From positions 50,426,203-50,490,202 of the forward strand of contig CM060187.1 of NCBI GenBank assembly GCA_030549335.1: 64,000 nucleotides of DNA. The letters run 5' to 3'. Source of the stretch: Pontederia crassipes. Lineage: Eukaryota > Streptophyta > Magnoliopsida > Commelinales > Pontederiaceae. The position numbers were made by a program, and so were the translations under genes. Of the stretch, positions 48,201 through 60,329 are shown piece by piece. The notes under the pieces are model-generated. The model saw nothing but the letters and a program-made list of their open reading frames with translations. It searched no databases and was not told the origin of the DNA. The stretch's first letter is position 1, and every line of letters starts with the position of its first letter.

Positions 48201-49661
48201 AAGTTGGGGCACATGCACTCAAGCTGGAAGGGGAAGAAATCCTTTCTGAACCCGCGGCCATGTGGCAGGGAAAAAGCTTTTTTAGTGATGACATGGTGGA
48301 GAGAGAATCTTTTTTTTTTTTTGAGGAGAGGTGGAGAGAGAATCTTGTCTGCATGGCAGCCACATAAGTGCACTATCAGGAATCTTCTATAACACGTTGC
48401 AATGGCTATGACTGAAGTGTTTCGCAAGTTGGATGACCGTGTCGTTATGGAATAACATTCAGTGACTGTTCATGACCTGCAAAGTTGGGTGACCGTTTGA
48501 AAAAATTATTCCGATGATGACCCAAGCTTAGAGTCATATTTTCTTGTGTCAAAAGAATGTATGTATTTTGGTTGGTTGATCTTTCATGACTTTTAACTCC
48601 GCTTATGTTTTATAGCCGGTCCCAAGCCCGGATAAAGGAGGAGGGTTGTGTTAGGCCCTGACAGCCAGCGTAAAACCCTGTCGAATCGCATGAACATGGA
48701 TCAACGAATGTGGAATAGCGTCGTATGATCCATGTAGCCGACCCCATTGTTGTTGTTGTTGATCTTTCATGACTTTTTGTTTCACGAGTCTAAAGTTTCA
48801 CGAGTTGATTTTTTGTGTTGTCATTTTGAGTGAATATAAAATGTATCTTTATGCTTTAATTGGGTTGCATGTAAAGGAATTTATTTTATGTTGAAAGACT
48901 ATTAAGTACTTTATAACTAAATTTATTTAGTGTATGAACCTTACAATTTAACAATACGAGTTTATCAAACAAAAAATCAATAAAATAAAACTCCAAACTT
49001 GATAGCTTGTGGTAAGGACTTGGACAAGGTTGTTGGTAGGATATGACTGAGAAATGGTTAGCAACATGCTCTCCTTGAATGTTGACAACTGTAATCTTAG
49101 TTACAAAATATTGTACACACGTGAACAGTCTCCAATGTCTCCATCTATGGTGTTTAGGCTATTCCTAAAGATCTCTTTCTAAACTTGGGAAAAATAGCAT
49201 TCCTTCAGAAGGTAATATATTTCAAATTTGTTCATAATTTGTTTTCTTTTTTTGTCACAGTTCATAATATTATTGTATTTGATATCACAGTTACTTTCTC
49301 TTTTTCAATTAAAATAAGATTCTTTGCTTTTTGTGTGAAAATGTATGCCAATTCATCTACAATACTACCTGAGCAAAACCTTTTAATGCATATGCAAATT
49401 TCTGGCTTCCTTTTTTTCCTAAGCAGGGCAACTTATATATTTTATCTGATTGAGAGAGCCAAGAAGTGCTTGGACTTTTCAGCTACACTCTATATTATAC
49501 ATCTCTTTATTTGCATCATATATGGAGGTTGGCCATCCTCCGTAACATGGTGGGTCGTTAACATCACAGGCTTGGCATTGATGTCTTTGCTTGGTGAATG
49601 GTTGTGTATTAGGCGTGAATTGAGAGAAATTCCTATACCAAGGCTTCGTGCAAGTAAGTAA
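45272..49661 (+). CDS. SYS1: SYS1, Golgi integral membrane protein
   Basis: Two exons, 45272-45495 and 49427-49661, join in frame (donor gg|gtaatg, acceptor aagcag) to 152 aa, the usual length. Four hydrophobic segments are visible. Motifs: MFYGAMIWDPWLIVSQIVCL at the N-terminus, YYLTLGLF, SLIYFFDFSTL, then ERAKKCLDFSATLYIIHLF, YGGWPSS, WWVVNITGLALM and GEWLCIRRELREIP. These match plant and animal SYS1, which resides in the trans-Golgi and recruits the ARFRP1/Arl3 GTPase for vesicle tethering. The 5' leader is CT-rich (44875-44990). The 3.9-kb intron is loaded with insertions, including a Pack-MULE. The stop codon lies inside a strong donor (gcaa|gtaagtaa), so an alternative 3' splice form is possible; the unspliced reading gives the family-like end. 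The start was chosen by homology. Confidence 0.93.
45735..45747 (-). mobile_element. Micro-insertion (13 bp) with 14-17-bp TSD
   Basis: atagtattttactc (45721-45734) and atagtatttgactc (45748-45761) flank tttttttgacgag. The match continues through cttt. Confidence 0.7.
46050..46059 (-). mobile_element. Micro-insertion (10 bp) with 16-bp TSD
   Basis: ctaatttgagcatttt is identical at 46034-46049 and 46060-46075. Between them is only ttttagaaga. Confidence 0.8.
46338..46446 (-). mobile_element. 109-bp retroposon end with 17-bp TSD
   Basis: atccaactctattcttt is identical at 46321-46337 and 46447-46463. The insert opens with long T-rich runs (A tail on the minus strand), then gagaagaaaggatgactacc and about 60 further bases. 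The oligo-T plus gagaaga junction matches the smaller micro-insertions. Confidence 0.85.
47481..48225 (+). pseudogene. CHX-type cation/H+ exchanger fragment inside the Pack-MULE
   Basis: The reading pieces lie in changing frames: MGIMEFMLFLFVIGIKTDLA (47482 on), AGKKVVAIALFSIVTPF (near 47560), LAMSASLIANN (near 47780), IIKQTLKGALLDEAFFVMIV then LLALICGLMAET (47945-48040), and RLNWLVTGLFLP then AGLRTNLAS (near 48125-48190). These are in the right order for the membrane domain of plant CHX antiporters, starting around the second or third transmembrane segment. It is a truncated, frame-shifted capture without the N-terminus or the cytosolic C-domain, so not a functional transporter. The parent gene is elsewhere. 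Confidence 0.8.
48312..48329 (-). mobile_element. Micro-insertion (18 bp) with 17-bp TSD in the Pack-MULE arm
   Basis: ggtggagagagaatctt is identical at 48295-48311 and 48330-48346. The insert is eleven T's followed by gaggaga. It is therefore younger than the Pack-MULE insertion. Confidence 0.8.
48595..48760 (+). mobile_element. Short RTE-related element, about 166 bp, with 17-bp TSD
   Basis: It opens aactccgcttatgttttat and follows the 27079 copy through cccggataaaggagg, gaacatggatcaacgaa and gatccatgtagccgacccc to (ttg)n. gatctttcatgactttt flanks it at 48578-48594 and 48761-48777. Confidence 0.88.
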
Positions 49662-50976
49662 TTTGATGCCTGTTATACTAAAAAATTGTTCTGTTATGTC
49701 TTAAGTCTTAACTTCTTGGATAAATATTTCACAGTTCAGTCAATTCTGTGGACTACTCTTTTGATATCATATGTTATTAGCATTGGAATGGAGTTAGCTG
49801 CAGAAATTGATTTTCATGTTGGTTGATCAATGAATTGATGATGTGAATTATTCTCTCTCCTTAGTTTTGTCTGCATTTTATTTGAAGTTTTGCAAGTATT
49901 GGCGGTTCTTGTGTACTTAACAGTTCTGTTTGTTGATCTTTATTTTGAATAAATGTGGATCTTGCTAGCTTTTGTAGACATCCTCCTTTTTTTTGGCGGA
50001 AACTAATATTGATATATTAACTGCAGATGCTTGACCAGAGTTAAAAGGATCTGGATACGCAGCATATACTATTGCAATATTGTTGTAATTTACTTGTTCG
50101 AGTTGCAAGGCAACATCACTATTCAGTTCATTCATCCAAAGAAGCAAAGGAATGACGCATCAGTAGTGCATGCTCGGAGTTAAATCTGGAACTCTAAACA
50201 GTCCTCCACCAATGTGGTCTATTTGTATATCATGCTGGGAGAGGCATACATGGTGCTAACTTACCGTCTATCCATGTATTCAGTTCAATGCAAGATTCCA
50301 CCTTTTTTTGTTATTATCTTAGTTCTGTTTCCATTTATAAATTTACAAGAAAATATGGCAGGTTTCGATGTAGATTTATGTGAAGCTTGATTCAGATGTA
50401 ATTTCTCGTATTGATTTGATCAGTGATGCATTGATGATCGCATGCATGTATATTCTTCAGTTTTCGTGTCTTGATTCTATTTAGTTGAGCATGGCCAAAT
50501 ATAGAAATGACAAAAGTTCACGATGAAAAGGAAGCTGTGTCTATTGTCAGATATGGTTATATTCCCTTTTTCTTATCTTCTGTAATATCTCCTTTTATGT
50601 CATCTATCTGTTCAGAACAAACAAAGAGTGGCTGTAGTCTTCCATGTTGATATTGTGGGTTCTCTATTGAGCAAAGATGATTGAAAAAATTGCCAAAAGG
50701 AAATAAAAAAGATTGCATCTGATGTCGTGGTCGACAATTACATTTGTCTTATATTACATACTTCTGGTGCCCTACAACTTGGTTTATCTCTGCTTTCCAT
50801 ATGCCTTCAAAGTGCTTGAATTCTTTTCATCGTTTGGTAAATGTGAAATCTATTCCAATAATACTATATATTATGTGATGCCATTGATTCTTTTGTTCCA
50901 CAAAATTTTCAACTGAAAGTTTACTCTGGAAGATGGAATATGTATGCTGCGTCTCCAGGGTTAGAGGAGTCAAAAG
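49662..50976. other. SYS1 3' flank and spacer
   Basis: An oligo-T run at about 49987 followed by about 160 bases may be a minus-strand retroposon 3' end; its minus-strand frame (49965-50147) has no sure family. Otherwise no gene seen. Confidence 0.4.
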
Positions 50977-51560
50977 CGGATAAATTACACCAAATGCTCT
51001 TCAACTTTCAAATTTGCTCAGCGATGCCCCCAACTTCATTTTGTAACAGCGATGCATTTCATCTTCAAGCTTGTTGCATGAAATGCCCTTCCGATCGAGA
51101 ATAGCCAATTTCTCGCTCGGTCTACTGACGTGACGATGCACTCTCTCCGTCACGCAGAAGAGCATTTAACGTGGCACTGTTACGTCAATAAATTAATAAT
51201 AAATAATATCCCCCCCCCCCTTTGCTGTTCGTCGGCGACCAACAAAAGGGAGGGGCCTCGCCCCCCTTTGCTCTTCGCCGGCGTGGGGCTCGTCGGAGGC
51301 GAGGACGGGAGAGAGAAGAAACAACATTATTTTAATGTTATTTATTATTAATTTGTTGACGTGGCGGTGCCACGTCAAATGATTTTTTGCGTGGCGGAGA
51401 GAGTGCATCGCCACGTCAGCAGATCGATCGGGAAATTGGCTATTCCCGATCGGAAGGATATTCCATGCAACAAGTTTCAAGATGAAAGGTATCGCTATTA
51501 CAAAGTGATGTTGAAGAATATCGTTGAACAAATTTGAAAGTTGGAGGTGTAATTTACCCG
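50977..51560. mobile_element. 584-bp long-TIR MITE, MULE- or hAT-like
   Basis: Arms of about 200 bp are inverted. cggataaattacacc at the left matches the inverse of ggtgtaatttacccg at the right, with many further matches (ccttccgatcg, aatagccaatttc, gatgcactctctccg). gtcaaaag (50969-50976) and gtcaaagg (51561-51568) flank it, an 8-bp duplication with one mismatch. The centre is GC-rich, and there is no transposase. Confidence 0.8.
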
Positions 51561-52999
51561 GTCAAAGGCAGCAACAAGATATTTCTTCTGACGACAGAAC
51601 ATTGTGCAGCAACAATTTCTTCGATGAAGAAATTTTCGACCAAAGTTGTGCTTTTGTATCAATTCTTTTTCCATCAGCTCGTTTACATTTTGTCAATTCC
51701 ACGTCCATCAAGTGTTCACCTAATTGCTTCAGATAAACTCTGCATGTGGTGGGGCTCTTTGTTGGGTGGCATTAGTTGGAGAACACTTTAACTTCGGCAT
51801 GTTTTCCACACGACTGCGTAGCCGAGTGGGAAGCAACTTATTACAATGTACTTGCACACTTTTGCAAGGATAAATGTTGTAGTAAATCAGTTTCTCTCTT
51901 ATCCAAAATTATTAATAATGTTAAGTATAGTATATAAATGATGATCAATGAACAATATTTTATTTCATCTACGTGAATTATCGGAGTTCACATTATCATA
52001 CATATTATTAGATAGAACATGGTATCATTTTTTTACTAGTATTAAGAAGTTTAGTAGGCTTATCAAAATTATGACAAATTACCCTTAACAAACATTAAAT
52101 CATTAGTGCATATTTTTAGTTACATCACATTATGATGTCATAATTTTATGCTCCAAACTAAATATTATTTGCATATGGACTTCACATGTTTAAGATCAAA
52201 GCCTCCACGATTCGGTTAGCCAAAATTGACTCGCTTCGAATCACATGTCACAATTTTCGTGGAGGAACAAATGCTAAAGTTGATTAGTGGATAAAATTAA
52301 CTTAATTAACTAAGGCAGGCAGGCATATATGTGATGACCTAACCAACCATGCACCTAATTAAGCCATGTTTTTCTAGTGTGCTTTGCAAATCTTAGAGAT
52401 GAGTTATACCCTTCCTAGATTCACTTCTTCTTTAGTGGTAGTAATGTGTCATCCTCCTCCACCTCCTAACATTTTTTTCTTAAATTACTTTCCGCTTATG
52501 GAATAATTGAATCATCATTCCTTCTCCATTATAACTTTTCTTTTTCCCCCGTCAGATCTTGGAACGAGAGGAGGTGTCTTCGTTTCCAAATGGATTCGGG
52601 AATGTAAATTATTCAGAGAAGTACTTATCAAGGTTAATTGCAGCAATTGATCCCCCTAGATATGCCCAATGATGAAGCTGATAACTGATAAGCCCTAAGT
52701 TGATAAGATTGTGTTTGATATTGTCATCAGAAATAATGTTTTTTTTTAATCTTTAAGAAGAATCCTCTTTTTAAGAAAAGAACATATAATTTGCAGTGGA
52801 ATAGCTTGAGCTATCACTAATTAATGAAAAAAAAAAGAACAAGCTAGAAGAATGATGCTTAAGCTTGTTAAGTGTGAATATAAAACTCAGGATGTTTTTT
52901 TCCTTTTCCAATCACTTCTAATGTTAATCCCTCGTCTCTCTCCATTATGGCGGAAAACGACTATATTTTAGTCATCCCAGAATCTTGGATATGGCTTTG

Positions 53000-53032
<33 letters not shown>

Positions 53033-53314
53033 ACATAAAGTTAGGGCATATCTAATTAACATGTGCATGTTGCAAGGGTCGGGACTCATTTGGTCATAAA
53101 TTTGGCTCATTTCTGTTTGAAAGGACAATTTGCTGCAGGAATTTGAGGTCCCAGCTGGTAAAAGGGATGTCAAAGTTAACTGCACTAGATAATTCGAATC
53201 AATCGATAATGACTCCCTCTAAGAAGAATCATGTTCTAATTGTGATGAATTATTATTGAAAAAAATAAGTAATGCAGTAATAATTTAATCCTCAAACTAA
53301 TTAATTATTCATAG
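51561..53314. other. Intergenic spacer
   Basis: AT-rich, with a (CT)n tract at about 53000-53030. No gene, RNA or element I can support. Confidence 0.5.
53000..53032. repeat. (CT)n microsatellite
   Basis: About 14 ct units with one interruption near the right end. Confidence 0.9.
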
Positions 53315-54338
53315 CACTATAAGAAAAAGTCAATTACAGACGATCAAAACCGTCTGTAATTTGCCGAAAACCGTCGAAAATTATGATTTTCGACGGAACC
53401 GATCCGTCGAAAAAATGATCGTCGCAAAATAATTTTTTACGATTGGAAAAAAACTCGTCGGAACTTCCAATTTCGACGGTTGCAACCGTCGAGACTTTCG
53501 GCGATCGTCGCAACTGTAGAAATTTTCGACGGTCGAGACCGTTGAAACTTTCGGACCCATTTTTGAGACCTCAAAAAATAAAATGGACAAATTCCCTTTC
53601 TTAGTTTTCACGTTGAGATTTTTTTGTAGACAAAGAGATGCCAAAGGGGCTTATTACTTCCGCGCCTTGGGAGGTACCAAATAAATGGCTACTTGACCCT
53701 ACTACGAGAAAAGACGTTAACTTCCTAAAATATCCCATATATGTACGTGGGAATAGAGGACGGGGTCAGATTTATCATGATGGGAGCAAGAGTAACAATA
53801 CTCTTCATGAGATTCATAGTTGCATTACTTATAGCTTCCTTGTTCGTATACAAAGCAGATTCAGAATTTTCTTTATGGCTAGATCCAATCTCTTGGTCCC
53901 TATGGAAAGAAAAAAGAATTTCATGTTCTTCCTTTCGGGAGGAGAGGATTACAATTATAATATAAGAAAACTAATCCGCCGTCAGCGGCCAGATACGACA
54001 ACCAGCGGCCCAAACCGGTCGCCAGGCGGTCGATTCGGCAGCCAACGACCCGATCCGACGGCCAACGACCCAATCCGACGGCCAAGTAGCCAGCGGCTAG
54101 ATCTGGCTGACTCGATCTGCCCCCCTCCCCCGGCCAGATCGGACTACGAGTCAACCGATCAGGTCGCCCGCGGCCGATCTAGCCCACACGGCCAGATTCG
54201 AGCTAGAGAGAGACAGAAAAAGGGGGAGAGGGTTGCCGGTGGGAGAGGGTCACCATCCGGGAGGGAGAGGATCGTCGGTAAAATAGGAGAGGGAGAGAGA
54301 GGGGGAAAGAAATAGAGAGTGGAGAGAGAGGGAGAGAT

Positions 54339-54378
<40 letters not shown>

Positions 54379-55038
54379 GGGGTTGAAAGATGGGAAATTA
54401 AAATGGGAAAACAAAAAAAAAGGCAGCGGAGGAGTAATTTTTTAATTACCGACGGCTATGATGTCGAAAACTTAGCAAATATTAATAATATATATTATTA
54501 TGATATATATATGAATATAATATTTAATTATTTTTAAAGTTATCAACGATCGAGACCGTCGGAAATTATTTAATTATAATAATAATATACTACTTACGTA
54601 TATATAATATTTATTTTTTTAGTTTATCGACGGTCCAGACCGTCAAAAATTTCGATGGTCTGGACTGTCGCTAATTATATTAATAAAAGATATTTTATAT
54701 TATATTATTTTTTACTTACCGACGGTTAGAACTGTCAGAAATTGTGATGTTTAAACTGTCGCTAATTATATTAATAAAACACTCCTTATATTATTTTATT
54801 TTTTATTTTCTGACAGTCCTGACCATCAAAAATTACGACGGATAGATATCTGTCGAAACTTTCGACATTCCTAATCGTCGAAAAATAAAATAATAATATA
54901 ACAAATTATATAATTTATTATTTTCATTTTGTCAAAAGTTTTGACGGATACCTTTCCGTCGCAAAATCCGTCGCAAATTGTGACGAATTTCTTTTCATCG
55001 GAAACTGCCCGTCGGAAAATCCCAATTTTCTTGTAGTG
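53315..55038. mobile_element. Complete-looking non-autonomous CACTA (En/Spm) element
   Basis: It starts CACTATAAGAAAAAGTC and ends TTTTCTTGTAGTG (inverse CACTACAAGAAAA), flanked by tag on both sides (53312-53314, 55039-55041). Both ends carry many subterminal copies of cgacggt and accgtcg in both orientations, the expected transposase-binding pattern. The 1.72-kb interior has no transposase; it contains a plastid-derived piece (53693-53800), a GC-rich GA-rich block (53970-54330) and an (AT)n tract (54351-54377). Confidence 0.93.
53693..53800 (+). pseudogene. petA: Plastid petA (cytochrome f) fragment in the CACTA element
   Basis: The plus strand encodes [20 protein letters not shown] followed by [11 protein letters not shown]. 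This is the cytochrome f segment [31 protein letters not shown] with two clear substitutions. The nucleotide match around tgatgggagcaagagtaaca is very close to plastid petA. The sequence on either side (to about 53640 and 53960) is not petA and was not identified. It is a dead fragment of about 36 codons. Confidence 0.85.
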
Positions 55039-55041
55039 TAG

Positions 55042-55695
55042 GGCTCTGTTTGGCAACACCAAAATTAGCGTTTAGCAGTTCAAACGCTAATTCTTTTATT
55101 TGATAATTGATAAAAAAAAAAGTAACATTTAGCGTTTCATATAAAAATGTTGAAAAATTACTTCTACTAGTGTTTAGCGTTTAGATATTAGCGTTTTATA
55201 ATTTTTTTCTAATTTTACCCTTATTCAAATATATTATTTCTTTATAAATTATTTTATTATTTTCTCATTTTCATTTTATAATCAATTAATTATATTTATT
55301 TTTATATTCATGCTTAATTAATTACAAATTATTTATATGTTAACAATGAATAAAAAATAATTTCACAATTAATACTTTTATATCATGGTGCACTATATAA
55401 AATTTATTGTCAATATAAATTTCTATATATTTTAACAAAAAAATAGTTGTGAAATCTTATTTTATTTAATTAAAATATAAATATTTAATTAATAATATTA
55501 TAATACAATTTGTATAGTGCTTAAATTAAATAATTTATCATGTCTGATTATGTCATTTTATATTCATCAACTAATTCTATCGTTAAATTTATCAAACACT
55601 TATTTGTTACGATCCCTAACCGCTCATCATCATCCACTACCCGCTAGTTAAATTATTATCTGCTTATCAAATCGCTAATAGTGTTAAACAGAGCC
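55042..55695. mobile_element. MITE abutting the CACTA element
   Basis: The left end ggctctgtttggcaacacc is the inverse, imperfectly, of the right end gtgttaaacagagcc. The interior is AT-rich with repeated tagcgttta and gcgttt words. If the CACTA element is removed, atag flanks it on the left, and atag follows it on the right. Confidence 0.6.
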
Positions 55696-56612
55696 ATAGT
55701 CAGATCATGGATTTATGGCCATTGAACTTTGATCATTTTTCTTTTCGAGATTATCATTTTTTGAATGTGTTATAAAGGTCGTTCTTACATTTCAAATTTA
55801 CTGGAGCCAGTAGTCTTTCGGATAAAATCAAACTGCAAAATTTTTAACTTAATTAGAGCTTCTCTGTTTAGTTTATTTTCCATTAAAACCTTAAAAAGTA
55901 TTCTTATGTTTGAGACTCATCAAGTAATCTATTATATAATTACACATTAATTTCGTGTAAATATCTTTTTCATGTATTCTAAAAAAATGTTCGTGAAAAT
56001 TTACTGTAGCCGTTTGGCATTGAGATGTATATTAGGGAACTATAGATAAATAATTTGAGGATTAGGGCAATCTTTTTTTAGTATTATTTTTTTATTTGGC
56101 TAATAAACAAATATCCCAGGGATTAAAGATGCTCTTAATTTGTATAGTGTTCGGATGAGACTATAATATCAGATGAATGGTATGAAAATATTATGGTTTT
56201 TAAAAAAAAAACAATATTAAAATTTAACTTATTATGTAATGAAAATGGATCTCGAGATGGAAAATGTCAAAAATAAGAATGAGTGAGTTTAGAAAAAATT
56301 CACCTGTTAAAAGAATAAAAATAAGATATATTGTATAAATTTTGATAAGAGATTATAGAAAAAAATATTCTATGATGAGAAGATGAGAGATCTATAGAGG
56401 AGGAGGAAACAAGAAAATCTAATATGTGAAGAAAATATACACTAAATAGAGCAATGAAAAAAAGAAAAAGAAAAGGAGAGTGATTTTTTACACACACATA
56501 TAATATCTAACTGCACAGTGCAATCATAAATGGTGATTGTATAATAATTCAAGGGTTAAGATAATAATTCATTTTTTATATAAAATGAACTTAATATATC
56601 AATTCTTAAGCA
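55696..56612. other. AT-rich spacer
   Basis: No gene or element recognised. Confidence 0.5.
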
Positions 56613-57230
56613 TTGTTTGGCATACTATTTTTTTTTACCAAGTCAAAATTCTAATTAGATATTTGATAAATATTTTTACAAAATAGAGTTTAGAAGTATG
56701 AATACGAATTTCTATAAGTTGTTTTTAATAGCTTATAGAGTAAAGATTGTAGTGATTCTATATTTATTCTTAATATACTCTCATAGAGCGGAATGGCGTC
56801 GTATAATCCATGTAGCCGACCTCACTTAGTGGGATAAAGCTTTGTTGTTGTTATTGTTGTTGTTGTATACTCTCATTTATTTTAATATAAAATATTATTT
56901 GATGTTTAAACATCATGTACTGTTATTTTAAATTAAATTTCATCCTCTTTAATTTTATTTACAACATAAATAAAAGTTTATTTTAAAATAATATTTTAAA
57001 AAATATTACTATCCAAAATGAAATATAACTAATTATTATTGATATCAAATGTGTATAAGAATGAACGTAAACTATATTTTTATGTTTATTTTTATCACTA
57101 TATATTTATACATTAGTTCAACTATTATATTTGCCAAATTGTTTTTACTAACTTTACAAACAAATCTCTTATCAGACCGTTATCCTATAGTCGAAAGTTA
57201 ATCAATAAGCTAAATTTAAAATAAATATAA
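56613..57230. mobile_element. MITE-like repeat, copy 2, interrupted by an RTE tail
   Basis: It has the same ordered words as 41405-42010. The RTE tail at 56785-56865 splits it between attcttaatatactctcat and its duplicate. Ends approximate. Confidence 0.5.
56785..56865 (+). mobile_element. RTE-clade LINE 3' end
   Basis: agagcggaatggcgtcgta through the standard end to (ttg)n, 81 bases. tatactctcat flanks it at 56774-56784 and 56866-56876. Confidence 0.88.
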
Positions 57231-58965
<1,735 letters not shown>

Positions 58966-60300
58966 GTAAGATATAAATTGCGTACGTTTGTTTGTTATGT
59001 GTCACCTGCTAAACTAATTTTCTGGTACGACGCACGGGTCAAAGTTCGTGTAAGGGAGGAATCATTGGACTCATGCTCGACCCTAAAGGCGATAATAACT
59101 TAAACCAAAATAAAAGAGAATAATCAAAGTTTGGAGAATTGGTTGGTGGATTCTATTCCAGAATTGAATGAGTAATCTCGGATTTAATTCTTGTACTAAT
59201 GAATTTAGTTAAGATTTGTCGTTTCACTTTCATATTGATTTAGTTAGATATTAATAATCTTGTCAATTATGGGCTTAGATGAAAAAAAATATATACAAAA
59301 TTTTTCTTTCATATCACGTGACCACGATAATGCTGAAATCATATCGAGTTTGATTTTGCATGCATTTTATTTTACTATTCCATTGATTTTAATCTGGCCT
59401 ACGATTCCTTTTTTGAAAAAAAAATGTTCTATTTTACTATTTTGCATGCTTGTATATTAGTACATGTCCTAATAATCTTACTCAAGAAAAAAGCTAATAT
59501 TCAGTTTGATCTCTTAATTACCCATATTTCCGAAATATTAACTATTTCAATTCCATATGGGAGCATCAAAATAGAACTCTCAATACTCTTTAAGTTAAAT
59601 CTTTATATCGTTTCGTTTGTCAAATTCAATCGGCTAACTGTTACTAATTTCAGTTTCTAGAGAAGTTTACATATCATTTACCTTGTAGTATGTAATTATG
59701 ATCTATCATTAAAACATTTTTTATAAATAATGAAAAATATGTAGAGCTAAGAATTAGATTCTACGCTTGTTCACACAAAACAATTAATTCAAACAGTAAA
59801 TATTTTACCCAAGTTGATAATTAACTTCTTTTTTTTTCAAAATGTTCTTAAACAAAACCCTGCTCCATTCCCCAACATGCCTGATGCTGGCGGCAGGTGT
59901 ACATTTAATTTGGTTCCATCAATTTCTTCAAAAAGTTAATCGATAATATAAGAGGAGACGAAAAATGAGAACACGAATAGGACTATTCTAAAAATAACAT
60001 TTTATTTTGGGTTGCCAAACCTTCCATGAATACATTCGATTTCATGTGCATTGTCCAATTTTATCATCAAGTCAAATCAGGTCACGTGCCTGATTGCAGG
60101 ATGAAATTAAAATATTTTTACGTTCACAAAAAATCGAAGTCAAAACATTATATAAGAGAAATAGCTTATCACCCCACTTCGAATTCTATTAATAAAAATA
60201 AAATTTTCTTTTAAAATGATAAATTTGCACTTTGATCGTGGACATGCAAATGAAATGTGTATTATACATATGACTCTTTCTCTCTCTATATATATATGAA
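58966..60300. other. AT-rich spacer
   Basis: No gene or element recognised. Confidence 0.5.
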
Positions 60301-60329
60301 TTTAATGACCATCATTCGCATTCGTGTCC

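Larger units (their letters stand above)
47236..48512. mobile_element. Pack-MULE-like element carrying a CHX fragment
   Basis: Arms of about 160-200 bp are inverted. gtcacccaactttgca near the left end pairs with the inverse of tgcaaagttgggtgac near the right end. ctgccatgcagacaagatt (47373-47391) pairs perfectly with aatcttgtctgcatggcag (48341-48359). agtcatccag..gaaaca(t/c)ttca also matches. The flanks gatgactac (47226-47234) and gatgatgac (48513-48521) agree at 7 of 9 bases, as expected for an old 9-bp MULE duplication. There is no transposase. Between the arms is a cation/H+ exchanger gene piece. Confidence 0.85.
45496..49426 (+). other. SYS1 intron, rich in insertions
   Basis: 3.9 kb. 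In order: micro-insertions at 45735, 46050 and 46338; a Pack-MULE-like element at 47236-48512 with a further micro-insertion in its right arm (48312); and a short RTE-related element at 48595-48760. Confidence 0.85.

Noticed and set aside
48597-48760. Possible structural RNA
   Set aside because: It has target duplications and an RTE tail, so it is a retroposon, not a dedicated RNA gene.
51805-51845. tRNA-like gtagccgagtggg word
   Set aside because: No cloverleaf arms around it.
53741-53965. 74-codon frame with a signal-peptide-like stretch in the CACTA element
   Set aside because: It overlaps the petA fragment in another frame and has no recognisable relative.
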